A stretch of 64,000 bases of DNA from Micromonospora sp. WMMD1128 (GCF_027497235.1 NZ_CP114902.1:4800001-4864000), one strand, 5' to 3'. Shown: positions 8,160 to 17,980, counted from the first letter of the stretch. Program-made: numbers and translations. The notes: generated from the letters alone by a model not told the origin.

Positions 8160-10837
8160 TCTCGGGCCGGCTCGCCGAGGCCCGCGGGTCGTGGCGTACC
8201 GCGCTGCGGATCGCCCGCCGGGAGGCCCGCCGGTCCCGGCGGCGCACCCTGCTGGTGCTGGTGATGATCGCGCTGCCGGTGCTCGGGCTCAGCTTCGCCG
8301 CCGTGAGCTACGACATGGCCGACCTGACCCGGGCGGAGCGGCTCGACCGCCGGCTCGGCGCGGCCGACGCGGAGCTGCAATGGACCAACCTGACCCCGGT
8401 GACGCAGGACGCGTGGGGCGAGAACTCCTGGCCGACCGAGGGCGACCCGACGCCCCGGACCCGCCCGGTCGCCGCCGACGAACTGCGGGCGCTTCTGCCC
8501 GCCGGCAGTCACGTCACCCGGATCCGGTGGTGGATGCCGTTCGAGACCCGGATCGGCCGCCGGACGGTGTCGATGGAGGCGCGCGCCCTCGACCTGACCG
8601 ACCGGCTCGCCCGGCCGCTGGCCACGGTGCGCGAGGGTCGGGTGCCGGTCCGCCCGGACGAGATCGCGGTCAGTCCGGCCGCGCTACGTCGACTGGACAC
8701 CCGCCTCGGGGCGCCGGTCCGCACCACCGACGGCACGCCGTACCGGGTGGTCGGGGTGCTTGAATTTCCGGACTACCTGGGCGAGGTGGTGACGTTCGCC
8801 GGCGTCGCGCCGGACAGTCCGTCCACCTACGACAGTTGGCTTGTGGACGTGCCGGGAACGGTGGATGCGGCGCTCGCCGACCGCCTGAACGCGCAGGGCA
8901 TCCAGGTGTCCGCCCGGCACCCGCTGCCCGGCCGGCAGGGTGTCGCCGACGGCATGACGATGCCGGGCGTCGAGGAGACCGGGGTCTCGGTGCTGGTCGG
9001 CGGGTTGGGCCTGCTGGAGGTGGTGCTGCTTGTCGGCCCGGCCTTCGCGGTCGGCGTCCGCCGCCGGCGGCGGGACCTCGCGCTCGTCGCGGTGGCCGGC
9101 GGGGACGCCGCCCACCTGCGCCGGATCGTGCTCGCCGACGGGGTGGTGCTCGGCGCGGGCGGGGCCGTGCTCGGGCTGCTGCTCGGCGTCGGGACCGCGT
9201 TCGCCGGCCGGCCGCTCGTCGAGCAGTACCTGCTGCACCAGCGCCTCGGCGCGTACCGCGTCTTTCCCGCCGCGCTGGCCGCGATCGCCGCGGTCGCGGT
9301 GCTGGCGGGGGTGTTGGCCGCGCTCGCGCCGGCCTGGACCGCGGCCCGGCAGGACGTGGTGGCCGGCCTGGCCGGCCGGCGCGAGGCGACCCCGCCGCGC
9401 CCCCGCTGGCTGTTGCTCGGGGCGCTGCTCACCGTCGCCGGCACCGCCCTGGCCGCGTTCGCCGCCACCCTGTCCTCGCCGACCGGGGTGCTGGCCGGCG
9501 TCGTCCTCGGCGAGTTGGGCCTGGTCTTCTGCACTCCGACCCTTGTCGGGATGCTCGCCCGGGCCGGCCGCCTGCTGCCGCTGACGCCCCGGCTCGCGCT
9601 GCGCGACGCCAGCCGCAACCGGTCGTCGGCCGCGCCGGCCATCTCAGCCGTGATGGCGGCGGTCGCCGGCAGCGTCGCGCTCGGCGTCTACCTGGCCAGC
9701 GACGACGCCCGGGACCGGGCGCTCTGGCAACCCGGCCTGCCGCCGGGACACGTGCTGCTCCAGCTCAACGACCGCGAGGCCGGCCCGCCGCCACCGGCGG
9801 CCGGCACGGTCACCGAACGGGTCCGTGCGGTGCTGCCGGACGCCACCGTGACGGCCATCGCCACACCCGAGTGCGCCCGGCCGGCGGGAGTCGACGACTA
9901 CTGCGTCGCGCTGGCGGTTCGCCCGCCCGCGGAGCGCTGCCCGTACGGGCCGTTCGAGTCCGGGCCGTCCTCGGCCCGCGACGATCCACGCTGTGTCCGA
10001 CCGGACCGGGAGCCGAACGACGTCTTCGTGCCGGTCCTGGTGGACGACGGCGCCGCGCTGCCCGCGCTCACCGACGCCCCGGCCGACGAGGTGGCGGCGG
10101 CGCGCCGGACGCTGGCCGCGGGCGGCGTCGTGGTCACCGACCCGCGGCAGGTGGAGAACGGACGGGTCCGGGTGGAGGTGAACCACGACGCCGGCACCCC
10201 GACGACGGCCCGCCTGCTGCCCGGGTACGCGCTGCGCGGCGGCCTCCCGGTGGACCGGCTGGTGCTCTCCCCCGCCGCCGCGGAGGCGCTCGGCCTGGTC
10301 GCCGTGCCGGTCGGGTATCTGGTGGACACCACCGGCCCACCCACCGACGGGCAACGCGAGCGCCTGACCGACGAGCTGTCCGACCTCGCGCCGATGTTCC
10401 TGCAGGTGTCGACCGCCGACCCGCCGTCCAACAAGCGTTCGCTGCTGCTCCTGCTGGCCGGCGCCTCCGGGGTGATCACGCTGGGGGCCGCCGCGGTCGC
10501 CACCGGCCTGGCCGCCGCCGAGGGCCGCCGGGACCTGTCCACGCTCGCGGCGGTCGGCGCCGATCCCCGGGTACGCCGGTTGCTGTCGCTCTGCCAGGCC
10601 GGCGTGATCGCGGTGCTCGGCTCGGCGCTCGGCATCCTGGCCGGGCTCGGCTCGGCAGTCGTGATCCTGGCCGCGATCAACAGACGGTACGCGGACTCCT
10701 GGCCGGTGCAGCCCCCGTACCCGGTGACGGTGCCCGGTCTCACCATGGCCGTGCTGGTGCTGGTGCCGCTGATGGCGATGCTCGGCGCGGCCCTGATCAC
10801 CCGCTCCCGCCTGCCCGTCGAGCGCCGCCTCGACTGA
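8156..10837 (+). CDS. FtsX-like ABC transporter permease
   Basis: An 893-residue membrane protein with one N-terminal membrane helix (LLVLVMIALPVLGLSFAAV), a large extracytoplasmic segment (about residues 60-270), a first FtsX block of three helices with LVAVAGGDAAHLRRIV, and further helices. A second extracytoplasmic domain precedes a second FtsX block near the C-terminus (LSTLAAVGADPRVRRLL). This is the duplicated-FtsX layout of actinobacterial PadR-linked exporters. It starts with GTG overlapping the ATPase stop. The large external domains point to a role with envelope or extracellular ligands. No adaptor protein is present. Confidence 0.9.
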   Translation: MISGRLAEARGSWRTALRIARREARRSRRRTLLVLVMIALPVLGLSFAAVSYDMADLTRAERLDRRLGAADAELQWTNLTPVTQDAWGENSWPTEGDPTPRTRPVAADELRALLPAGSHVTRIRWWMPFETRIGRRTVSMEARALDLTDRLARPLATVREGRVPVRPDEIAVSPAALRRLDTRLGAPVRTTDGTPYRVVGVLEFPDYLGEVVTFAGVAPDSPSTYDSWLVDVPGTVDAALADRLNAQGIQVSARHPLPGRQGVADGMTMPGVEETGVSVLVGGLGLLEVVLLVGPAFAVGVRRRRRDLALVAVAGGDAAHLRRIVLADGVVLGAGGAVLGLLLGVGTAFAGRPLVEQYLLHQRLGAYRVFPAALAAIAAVAVLAGVLAALAPAWTAARQDVVAGLAGRREATPPRPRWLLLGALLTVAGTALAAFAATLSSPTGVLAGVVLGELGLVFCTPTLVGMLARAGRLLPLTPRLALRDASRNRSSAAPAISAVMAAVAGSVALGVYLASDDARDRALWQPGLPPGHVLLQLNDREAGPPPPAAGTVTERVRAVLPDATVTAIATPECARPAGVDDYCVALAVRPPAERCPYGPFESGPSSARDDPRCVRPDREPNDVFVPVLVDDGAALPALTDAPADEVAAARRTLAAGGVVVTDPRQVENGRVRVEVNHDAGTPTTARLLPGYALRGGLPVDRLVLSPAAAEALGLVAVPVGYLVDTTGPPTDGQRERLTDELSDLAPMFLQVSTADPPSNKRSLLLLLAGASGVITLGAAAVATGLAAAEGRRDLSTLAAVGADPRVRRLLSLCQAGVIAVLGSALGILAGLGSAVVILAAINRRYADSWPVQPPYPVTVPGLTMAVLVLVPLMAMLGAALITRSRLPVERRLD

Positions 10838-10893
10838 CAGGCCGACCGGATTCCGGGGGTGACGGGGCCCGGCGGGAGCGGCACACTGGGCGG

Positions 10894-11361
10894 GTGTCCG
10901 CTCTGGTATCCCTCACCCGCCGCCTCGGTCACCAGCAGTGGTTCGCCACCACCATGCGCGTGCTCGTCCCCGCCGACCGGCTGATCGGCCGGATGACGAA
11001 GGGTCGGGTGGTCGCGTTCGGCCTGGTGCCCACGCTGGTGCTCACTTCCACCGGCCGCCGCTCCGGCAAGCCCCGCAGCAATCCCCTGCTCTACGTCCCC
11101 GACGGCGACGCCTACGTGGTGATCGGCTCGAACTGGGGGCAGCGGCACCACCCGTCGTGGACGTTCAACCTGCTGGCCCAGCCGGCCGCCGAGGTGGACG
11201 TCAGGGGGCGCCGGATCCCGGTGCGCGCCGAGCAGGTCGTCGGCGCGGACCGCGACCGCCTGTTCGACCGCCTGGTGCAGGAGTGGCCGGCCTACCGCAC
11301 GTACGTCCAACGGGCCGCCGGCCGTGAGATCAAGGTCTTCCGCCTGACCCCGACCCCCTGA
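10894..11361 (+). CDS. F420-dependent (Ddn-type) nitroreductase family protein
   Basis: A 155-residue single-domain protein of the deazaflavin-dependent nitroreductase (Ddn) family. Typical blocks are LTSTGRRSGKPRSNPLLYVPDGDAYVVIGSNWG, which lines the F420 phosphate site, then HHPSWTFNLLAQPAAEVDV and the end YRTYVQRAAGREIKVFRLTP. Such enzymes transfer hydride from F420H2 to quinones or nitro compounds and are largely actinobacterial. The GTG at 10894 gives the usual length; no strong Shine-Dalgarno is close. It stands alone, convergent with the VIT1-like gene. The substrate cannot be read from sequence. Confidence 0.88.
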   Translation: MSALVSLTRRLGHQQWFATTMRVLVPADRLIGRMTKGRVVAFGLVPTLVLTSTGRRSGKPRSNPLLYVPDGDAYVVIGSNWGQRHHPSWTFNLLAQPAAEVDVRGRRIPVRAEQVVGADRDRLFDRLVQEWPAYRTYVQRAAGREIKVFRLTPTP

Positions 11362-11381
11362 TCCCGCCCAAGATCCGCGCA

Positions 11382-11435
11382 GATTCACGGAAAGCGTGGT
11401 CATTCCGCGTCCCGTACGCACTCTTTCCGTGAATC
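11382..11435. terminator. Long inverted repeat between convergent genes
   Basis: Arms GATTCACGGAAAG (11382-11394) and its exact complement (11423-11435) are separated by a 28-base loop and sit midway between two convergent stop codons. It is AT-richer than its surroundings. It may serve as a bidirectional terminator or be a dispersed palindromic element; I cannot count its genomic copies. Confidence 0.6.
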
Positions 11436-11458
11436 AGCGGGCGAGGGGGTGGGGGCGG

Positions 11459-12175
11459 TCAGCTCAGGGTGCCGCCTACGCCGATCAGGGCGCCGATCAG
11501 GTATGTCGCGCCGGCGGCCAGCGCGCCGAGCAGCAACTGCCGCAGGCCGCTCGTCAACCAGGACCGGTAGGTGAAGCGGGCCACGACCGCCCCGGCGACG
11601 AAGAGTCCCACCCCGCCGACGCCGAGCGCCAGCCACAGGCTGGTGAAGCCGAGCAGGTAGGACATCAGTGGCACCAGGGCGCCGATCGAGAAGCAGACGA
11701 ACGACGAGATCGCCGCCGCCCAGGGGCTGGGCTGGTCGTCCGGGTCGACGCCCAACTCCTCCCGGACGTGGACGCGCAGCGCCTCCTCCGGGTTGCGCCG
11801 GACCGCCTCGGCGACCTGGGTGGCCAGGTCGCGGGGCAGGCCGCGGGCGACCCAGGCGTCGGCCAGCTCGCGGGCCTCCGCCTCCGGGTGCCGTTCCAGC
11901 TCGCGCCGCTCCTTGGCGACCTCGGCGGCGACCTGCTCGTTTGCCGAGCGGACGCTCGTGTACTCGCCCAGGCCCATCGAGATGGCGCCGGCCACCAGGC
12001 CGGCCGTGCCGGTCAGCACGATGCTGTGCGGGGACACCCCGCCGCCGCCGACGCCGGCGATCAGGGCGATGTTGGTGACCAGCCCGTCCATCGCGCCGAA
12101 GACCGCCGGCCGCAGCCAGCCGCCGGACACGTCCGCGTGGTGCGCTTCGCGCAGCGCCGCCGGGGTCTCGGTCAC
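11459..12175 (-). CDS. VIT1/CCC1 family Fe/Mn transporter
   Basis: A 238-residue membrane protein. The N-terminal part ([26 protein letters not shown]) and [17 protein letters not shown] match the VIT1/CCC1 family, which moves iron or manganese across membranes. A cytosolic charged segment rich in Glu and Arg ([18 protein letters not shown]) corresponds to the metal-binding helices of VIT1. Three further membrane helices close the protein. The GTG start at 12175 overlaps the map stop as GTGA, so it is cotranscribed with map. Direction of transport and metal choice are inferred from the family. Confidence 0.88.
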   Translation of the reverse strand: MTETPAALREAHHADVSGGWLRPAVFGAMDGLVTNIALIAGVGGGGVSPHSIVLTGTAGLVAGAISMGLGEYTSVRSANEQVAAEVAKERRELERHPEAEARELADAWVARGLPRDLATQVAEAVRRNPEEALRVHVREELGVDPDDQPSPWAAAISSFVCFSIGALVPLMSYLLGFTSLWLALGVGGVGLFVAGAVVARFTYRSWLTSGLRQLLLGALAAGATYLIGALIGVGGTLS

Positions 12176-13029
12176 GGCAGGGTCAGGATCTCGTAGCCAC
12201 CGTCGGTCACGACGATGGTGTGCTCGAACTGCGCCGTCCACTTCCGGTCCTTGGTGACCACGGTCCAGCCGTCGTCCCACATGTCGTACTGGTGGGTGCC
12301 GATGGTGATCATCGGCTCGATGGTGAACGTCATGCCGGGTTCCATCACGTCGGTGGGGCGCGGGCTGTCGTAGTGCGGCACGTAGAGGCCGCTGTGGAAC
12401 GCCTCCCCGATGCCGTGGCCGGTGAAGTCGCGGACCACGCCGTAGCCGAACCGCTTGGCGTACGACTCGATCACCCGGCCGATGACGTTGATCTGCCGGC
12501 CGGGGGCGACCGCCTTGATGCCGCGCATCATCGCCGTGTGGGTCCGCTCGACGAGCAACCGCGCCTCCTCGCCCACCTCGCCCACGCAGAAGGTGGCGTC
12601 CGTGTCGCCGTGCACCCCGTCGAGGTACGCGGTGACATCGACGTTGATGATGTCGCCGTCGCGCAGCTCGGTCGAGTCCGGGATGCCGTGGCAGATCACC
12701 TCGTTGACGCTGGTGCAGCAGGACTTGGGGAAGCCCCGGTAGCCGAGCGTCGACGGGTAGGCGCCGTGGTCGCAGAGGAACTCGTGCACCACCCGGTCGA
12801 TCTCGTCGGTGGTCACCCCCGGTTTGCAGTGCTCGCCGGCGAGCTGGGTGGCCCGGGCCGCGAGCCGGCCGGCCACCCGCATCTTCTCGATCGTCTCCGG
12901 GGTCTGCACGTGCGAGCCACGCCACTCCTGCGGGCGCTTCTTGCCCACGTACTCCGGGCGCGGAATGTGGGCGGGGACCGCCCGCCACGGGGAGAGCGTG
13001 CCTGGGGTCAGCGGCGCACGGACGGTCAT
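12172..13029 (-). CDS. map: Type I methionine aminopeptidase
   Basis: The enzyme removes the initiator methionine from nascent proteins. The 285-residue product has the type I layout with metal ligands visible as the two Asp in [22 protein letters not shown], His in [12 protein letters not shown], Glu in FTIEPMI and Glu in AQFEHTIV. The N-terminal extension of about 40 residues ([11 protein letters not shown]) is the SH3-binding-like extension also present in mycobacterial MapB. Its placement upstream of the glnA4/aldC/SDR genes mirrors Rv2861c in M. tuberculosis (from memory). It is cotranscribed with the VIT1-like gene. Confidence 0.97.
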   Translation of the reverse strand: MTVRAPLTPGTLSPWRAVPAHIPRPEYVGKKRPQEWRGSHVQTPETIEKMRVAGRLAARATQLAGEHCKPGVTTDEIDRVVHEFLCDHGAYPSTLGYRGFPKSCCTSVNEVICHGIPDSTELRDGDIINVDVTAYLDGVHGDTDATFCVGEVGEEARLLVERTHTAMMRGIKAVAPGRQINVIGRVIESYAKRFGYGVVRDFTGHGIGEAFHSGLYVPHYDSPRPTDVMEPGMTFTIEPMITIGTHQYDMWDDGWTVVTKDRKWTAQFEHTIVVTDGGYEILTLP

Positions 13030-13124
13030 GCCGCAAGCCTATCGCCGGACCCCGCGGTGACCCCCGCCACGGCCCTCCCGGGCAGGTTGTTGCCGGGGCG
13101 CAAGCACTGTGCCATTGTTGCTGC

Positions 13125-13439
13125 GTGGATCAAGGGGGCGCACCGCCCGTCTTCTCGGTGACGGCGGAGGGCGACGGGGACCGGCTTCGCGTCCTGGTGA
13201 CCGGCGAGGTCGACATGGCGACCGCCGACACCATGTTCCAGACCGCGCTGCGCGAGCCCGCCAACCAGCTCACGCTCGACCTGCGGGCAGTCACGTTCTT
13301 CGACTCGGCCGCCATCCACGCGGTGGTCCGGCTCTCCCAGCGGTTCCCGGCCGCGCTCACCGTGCTGCCGTCCCGGCAGGTCCGACGGGTGCTGGAGATC
13401 TCCGGCCTGGGCGAGCAGGGCTGGCTCGCCGACAGCTAG
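13125..13439 (+). CDS. STAS-domain anti-sigma factor antagonist
   Basis: A 104-residue single STAS domain. The switch serine lies in TFFDSAAIHAV (Ser61), the position phosphorylated by RsbW-type kinases in SpoIIAA/RsbV proteins. Unphosphorylated, such proteins bind the anti-sigma kinase and free a sigma factor. GTG start, divergent from map. No anti-sigma gene is adjacent, but the large protein encoded at 14261-17917 contains both an RsbW-like ATPase and a PP2C phosphatase, making it a plausible but unproven partner. Confidence 0.85.
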   Translation: MDQGGAPPVFSVTAEGDGDRLRVLVTGEVDMATADTMFQTALREPANQLTLDLRAVTFFDSAAIHAVVRLSQRFPAALTVLPSRQVRRVLEISGLGEQGWLADS

Positions 13440-13495
13440 CCGGTAGGAATCGGGCTCAGACGCCGAGGCCGGCTGCGGTTCGCATGCCACCCAAA

Positions 13496-13526
13496 GGTAT
13501 AGGCCGAGCTATAGTTGGCCTATGCC
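13496..13526 (+). promoter_or_regulatory. Operator and leaderless promoter of the toxin-antitoxin pair
   Basis: GGTATAGGCC (13496-13505) and GGCCTATGCC (13517-13526) form an inverted repeat with one mismatch and an 11-base centre. A TATAGT -10 hexamer (13510-13515) lies in the centre, six bases before the toxin ATG at 13522. The right arm contains the start codon, so repressor binding would cover promoter and start together. Confidence 0.65.
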
Positions 13527-13914
13527 TCACGGCCCCGCCCGTCGTTGGGCGATCAGAACCACAGGCGACGTGCGCGACTGGTTGCGTTCGCTTCGTCAGA
13601 CCGATCCGGCGACCTACCGGTCGGTCAACGTAGCGATCGACATGCTCGCGGAGACCGGTCCGGGCCTGGGGCGTCCGTTGGTGGACACGCTCAGGGGGTC
13701 GAGCATCGGAAATCTCAAGGAGCTGCGACCGAGATCTGGGCGGGACGTCGCCATTCGGGTTCTGTTCGTCTTTGATCCCTGGTCGCAGGCGGTGCTGTTG
13801 GTGGCTGGCAACAAGGCTGGCGACTGGTCTCGATGGTACGAGGAAGCGATCCCGGTCGCCGAGGTCGCGTACGAGGGCTGGCTCGCCTTTGAGAGGAAGC
13901 GGAGGGAGGGCTGA
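13522..13914 (+). CDS. Type II toxin, RelE/HigB-like (phage Gp49-like) family
   Basis: A 130-residue protein with the family segments GRPLVDTLRGSSIGNLKELRPRSGRDVAIRVLFVFDPWSQAVLLVAGNKAGDW and a C-terminal Tyr/Glu-rich helix. HigB-like toxins cleave mRNA on the ribosome. This is the toxin-first order of HigBA: the TGA overlaps the antitoxin ATG by one base (TGATG). The promoter appears leaderless, and the operator overlaps the start. Base composition is slightly less GC-rich than its neighbours, in keeping with mobile TA modules. mRNase activity is inferred from the family. Confidence 0.85.
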   Translation: MPHGPARRWAIRTTGDVRDWLRSLRQTDPATYRSVNVAIDMLAETGPGLGRPLVDTLRGSSIGNLKELRPRSGRDVAIRVLFVFDPWSQAVLLVAGNKAGDWSRWYEEAIPVAEVAYEGWLAFERKRREG

Positions 13915-14228
13915 TGAGCGACTTCCATGATTGGGACGACATCCGTGCCGAGTTGCACGACGGGGACGACGACGCGCTCGATGTGGAGCGCGCCCGCACC
14001 GAGGCGTGGGTCAGCGCGTTCCACCTGGCCGAGGAGCGTAAGCGTCTCGGGCTCACCCAGCGGGAGGTTGCCGCATTGATGGGGGTCACGCCCGGCCGGG
14101 TCAGCCAGATCGAGAACGGCGACTTGGAGGCCAACGAGGTTGCGACCCTGGGCCGGTACGCGCGAGCGCTGGGCGCCCGCATGCGGATCATCTTTGACTA
14201 CGGCAGCGATCTACGTCAGATCGCCTGA
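13914..14228 (+). CDS. HigA-like XRE-family antitoxin
   Basis: A 104-residue protein: an acidic N-terminus (DFHDWDDIRAELHDGDDDALD), then a helix-turn-helix (RKRLGLTQREVAALMGVTPGRVSQIENGDLEANEVATLGRYARALGARM). Typical HigA antitoxins bind the toxin and repress the operon with the same protein. It starts one base inside the toxin stop codon. The dyad at 13496-13526 is the obvious binding site. It ends 32 bases from the convergent end of the multidomain kinase gene. Confidence 0.88.
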   Translation: MSDFHDWDDIRAELHDGDDDALDVERARTEAWVSAFHLAEERKRLGLTQREVAALMGVTPGRVSQIENGDLEANEVATLGRYARALGARMRIIFDYGSDLRQIA

Positions 14229-14260
14229 TCCTTCCCGTTCGCGTGGGGACACGTCGTGGA

Positions 14261-17200
14261 CTACCCGTCCGTCAACCGGCGGCGCAGGGTCAACTCGGTG
14301 CCGTCGGAAGTGCGGGTCACGCTCATCTCCCCGAGCGCCTGGATCAGCGCCAGCCCACGGCCGCGGAACGCCGACCCGCTCGACTCCCGCCACCGGCCGC
14401 TGTCCCGGACCGTGGCGGTCACCACGCGGTCGGCGATGGTGACCTCGACGTCGATGACCGGATCGACCGGGTCGACCGGATGCTCGATCGCGTTCGCCGC
14501 GGCCTCGGAGACCGCCACCGTGAGGTCGAACAGGTCGGTCTCGCCGACCTCGTGGGCGACGAGGAAGTCCTCCAACCGCTTGCGCAGCACGCTGAGCCGG
14601 GTCGGGTCGGCCGGCAGCCGCAACGCGAAGCGGTTCAGCTCGGCCGCCTCCAGCGCGAGCACCGCCACGTCGTCGTGCCGGGGCCGCCCGGCGACCCGTT
14701 CCACCACCGCGTCCACCAGGTCGGCGACGTGCGCGCCGCGTGCGGTCGCGTCGACCCGCAACTGGTCGAGCCCGACGTCGATGCCACCCTCCCGGTCCTC
14801 GATCAGGCCGTCGGTGTAGAGCAGCAGCCGGCCGCCGGGGGCGAGTTCACCGTCGACGGTCGGGTAGGTGACGCCGGGGATCGCCCCGATCGGCGGCCCG
14901 AGGGCCCGATCGTGCAGGAAGGCCACGTCCTCTCCTCGGATCAGCAGGGGCGACGGATGACCCGCGCTGGCGTACCGGAGCTCGCCGGTGCGTGGGCAGA
15001 AACGGAGGCAGACCACGGTGGCGAAGGAGCCGCCGCCGGTGGAGTGGACCAGCCGGTTGAGCCGGGTCAGCGCCTCCCCCGGGTCGTAGCCCTCCAGGAC
15101 GTACGCCCGCAGCGCGTTGCGGAGCTGCCCCATCGCGGCGGCGGCCCGCACGCCCTTGCCGACCACGTCGCCGATGACAAGCACCAGGTCGTCCTCGGGG
15201 GTGCCCATCACGTCGTACCAGTCGCCGCCGACCTCGACCTCGGCGCTGCCGGGCAGGTAGCGGCTGGCCACCACCGCGCCGGGCAACTGCGGCAGGGTAC
15301 GCGGCAGCAGGCTGTGCTGGAGCGTGGTGGCGATCCGGTGCTCGGCCTCGTAGAGCTGGGCGTTCTCCAGCCGTACCCCGACCAGCCGGGCCAGCTCGGT
15401 GAGCGCCGTGCCCTCGGCGCCGCCGCCCTCGCGACGCCACACCCGCAACTCGCCGAGCCGCTCACCGGTGGTGCCGGTGAGCGGCAGCACCACGGACGGC
15501 TCGGCGGGCAGGTCCTCGCCGGTGTCCTCCTCGTGCCGGGCGCCGGTGGCGACGACGAGCACCCGGCCCGCCTCGGCCAGGCCGAGCGCGTGCCGCGCGG
15601 CCACCCGCACCACCTCGGCGGTGGACCGGGCGGTGTTGACCGCCACCGCGGCGTCGGCGAGTGACCGCAGCCGGCGGACGATCTGCCCGCGGAGCTGGCC
15701 CAGTTCCACGTTGGCCCGGACCCGGGCGATCAGTTCCTGGCTGGAGAACGGCTTGGTGAGGTAGTCGTCCGCGCCGGCCGAGAGACCGGCGACCTCCTCC
15801 GCGGCGCCGGCCCGGGCGGAGAGCAGCACGATCGGCACGCCCCGGGTGAGCGGGTTGGCGCGCAGCGCGGCGACCAGCCCGAAGCCGTCCATCCGGGGCA
15901 TCATCACGTCGGTCAGCACCAGGTCGAACGAGGTGTCCACGGCCAGCCGCAGCGCCTCCACGCCGTCCGGCACGGCCACCACCTGGTACGCCGGGGAGAG
16001 CAGCCGGCTGACGTGCTCGCGCAGGTCGGGGTTGTCGTCGGCGACCAGGATCCGGCCGGCGCCCCCGGACGTGCCGGACGGCGCGGGCAGCCCGGTGGGC
16101 CGGGCCACCTCGTCGGTCCAGAGCGCCGTCTCGGCGACGTGGAGCCGGGCCTGCTCCGGCTCGCCCAGCGGCGCCGTGGCGAGCGCGGACACCCGTTCGG
16201 CGGGCAGGTGCGCGTAGCCGAACGGCACCGTCACGGTGAACGTGGTGCCGCCCTCGACGACGCTGCGCGCGGTCACCGTGCCGCCGTGCATCTCGACCAG
16301 CTCCCGCACCAGCGCGAGCCCGATCCCGGTGCCCTCGTAGGTGCGGGAACGGGCGCCTGCGACCCGGTGGAACCGTTCGAAGACCTGCGGCAGTTCCTCC
16401 GGCGCGATGCCGACCCCGGTGTCGGTCACCTCCAGCACGGCGGCCCCGTCGGCGGCGCGTACCCGGACCCGGATCTCGCCGTCGAAGGTGAACTTCACCG
16501 CGTTCGACACCAGGTTGAGGACGATCTTCTCCCACATGTCCCGGTCGACGTAGACCGGCGCGGGCAGCGGCGGGCAGTCGACCACCAGGCGCAGCCCGGC
16601 CCGGTCGGTGGCCGAACGGAACGTGCTCGCCAGCCGCGCGGTGTAGTCGGCCAGGTCGGTGGGCTGGTAGCGGGCGGCCAGCCGGCCGGACTCCAGCCGG
16701 GAGAAGTCGAGCACGGTGTTGACCAGCTTGAGCAGGCGCAGCCCGTTACGGTGCATGACGGTCAGCCGCTCGATGTAGCGGTCGGGCAGCTCGCGGTCGG
16801 CGAGAATGTCCTCGATCGGCCCGAGGACAAGCGTGAGCGGGGTGCGGAACTCGTGGCTGACGTTGGCGAAGAAGTTGGTCTTGGCGCGGTCCAGCGCGGC
16901 CAGCTCGGCGGCGCGGGCGCGTTCCTGGTCGTACGCCCGCTGCTTGCCCACGGCGCGGGAGACCTGCGCGGCGACCAGGTCGACGAAGTCCCGGTAGTCG
17001 TCGCCGAACGGCAACCGGCGGGACACCCCGAGCAGGAGCGCGCCGGCCGGCTCGTGGGTGGCGGTCAGCGGCAGCAGCAGCGCCTGGTCGGCGGCGTCCG
17101 GCGGCACCGCGCCGGGCAGGTCGGCGGTGGCGATCCAGCGCGGCGCGGTCAGCGGCTCGCCGGCGGGCGGGCCGGGCCAGCCGGCGACCACGGCCGGGTC

Positions 17201-17917
17201 GACGCCGGAGCAGCCGGCCAGCGCCGGGGCGCCGTCGGCGTCGACGAGCCACATCGCGCTGAACGGCACGTCGGCGCGGTGCGCGTCGAGCACCCGGGCC
17301 ACCGCCCGGCCCAGTTCGAGCGTGCTCGGCACGTCGCCCAGCTCGTTGCCCAGCTCGGCCAGGGTCCGCAGCCGGCGCTCGCCGAGCACCCGGCCGGTGG
17401 TCTCGTTGACGAAGCAGAAGATCCCGTTGACGGTGCCGTCGGCCTCGCGGATCGGGTCGTACGAGACGTCGAAGTAGACGTCCTCCAGGAAGCCGTGGCG
17501 GTTGAGCACGAACGGGTGGTTCTCGCCGCGGTAGGGCACGCCGGAGCCGCGTACGCCGTCCAGCAGCGGGCCGAGGACGTCCCAGGTCTCCGGCCAGTGC
17601 AGCCGGGCGGACTGCCCGATGACGGCCGGGTGCTTCGCACCGATGGTGGGCCGGTAGGCGTCGTTGTAGAAGGCCAGGTGCTCCTCGCCCCAGAACACCA
17701 CCATCTGGGCGCGGGACGCCAGCATGGTGCTCAACGCGTGGCAGAGCGCGGCGGGCCAGTTGTCAGGAGTGCCGAGGCGGGTGGCGGACCAGTCGAAACC
17801 GCGCAGCAGCCCGCCCATCTCGCCGCCGGCGGCGAACGCGGCGGTCAGCAACGGTGGGAGTGCCTCGCCGGCCACCGGGGATGAACCGAAATCCCCGCCC
17901 CCCTGGGCCGAGCCCAT
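14261..17917 (-). CDS. PAS-GAF-histidine kinase-receiver-PP2C-RsbW-like multidomain signalling protein
   Basis: A 1218-residue cytoplasmic protein that chains two signalling logics. In order: PAS-like domain (about residues 40-170), GAF (about 185-330), HisKA with His355 in FANVSHEFRTPL, HATPase (NLVSNAVKFTF, GTGIGLALVRELV), receiver with Asp670 in LVLTDVMMPRMDG, a GAF-like linker, a SpoIIE-type PP2C phosphatase (VEVGGDWYDVM, DVVGKG, LYTDGLIEDREGG, RHDDVAVLALE), and a C-terminal HATPase_c_2 (VSEAAANAIEHP, GRGLALIQALGEM) like RsbW. There are no membrane helices. ATG 17917 follows GGGAGG; an upstream GTG at 17962 has none. It likely feeds a sigma-factor partner switch; STAS gene 13125 is a candidate partner. 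Confidence 0.9.
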   Translation of the reverse strand: MGSAQGGGDFGSSPVAGEALPPLLTAAFAAGGEMGGLLRGFDWSATRLGTPDNWPAALCHALSTMLASRAQMVVFWGEEHLAFYNDAYRPTIGAKHPAVIGQSARLHWPETWDVLGPLLDGVRGSGVPYRGENHPFVLNRHGFLEDVYFDVSYDPIREADGTVNGIFCFVNETTGRVLGERRLRTLAELGNELGDVPSTLELGRAVARVLDAHRADVPFSAMWLVDADGAPALAGCSGVDPAVVAGWPGPPAGEPLTAPRWIATADLPGAVPPDAADQALLLPLTATHEPAGALLLGVSRRLPFGDDYRDFVDLVAAQVSRAVGKQRAYDQERARAAELAALDRAKTNFFANVSHEFRTPLTLVLGPIEDILADRELPDRYIERLTVMHRNGLRLLKLVNTVLDFSRLESGRLAARYQPTDLADYTARLASTFRSATDRAGLRLVVDCPPLPAPVYVDRDMWEKIVLNLVSNAVKFTFDGEIRVRVRAADGAAVLEVTDTGVGIAPEELPQVFERFHRVAGARSRTYEGTGIGLALVRELVEMHGGTVTARSVVEGGTTFTVTVPFGYAHLPAERVSALATAPLGEPEQARLHVAETALWTDEVARPTGLPAPSGTSGGAGRILVADDNPDLREHVSRLLSPAYQVVAVPDGVEALRLAVDTSFDLVLTDVMMPRMDGFGLVAALRANPLTRGVPIVLLSARAGAAEEVAGLSAGADDYLTKPFSSQELIARVRANVELGQLRGQIVRRLRSLADAAVAVNTARSTAEVVRVAARHALGLAEAGRVLVVATGARHEEDTGEDLPAEPSVVLPLTGTTGERLGELRVWRREGGGAEGTALTELARLVGVRLENAQLYEAEHRIATTLQHSLLPRTLPQLPGAVVASRYLPGSAEVEVGGDWYDVMGTPEDDLVLVIGDVVGKGVRAAAAMGQLRNALRAYVLEGYDPGEALTRLNRLVHSTGGGSFATVVCLRFCPRTGELRYASAGHPSPLLIRGEDVAFLHDRALGPPIGAIPGVTYPTVDGELAPGGRLLLYTDGLIEDREGGIDVGLDQLRVDATARGAHVADLVDAVVERVAGRPRHDDVAVLALEAAELNRFALRLPADPTRLSVLRKRLEDFLVAHEVGETDLFDLTVAVSEAAANAIEHPVDPVDPVIDVEVTIADRVVTATVRDSGRWRESSGSAFRGRGLALIQALGEMSVTRTSDGTELTLRRRLTDG

Positions 17918-17980
17918 GCAGCCTCCCGCTCCGGCCAAGTTCACGACGGCCGGCGCGTCCACGCCGACCGTCCCCGCCTA

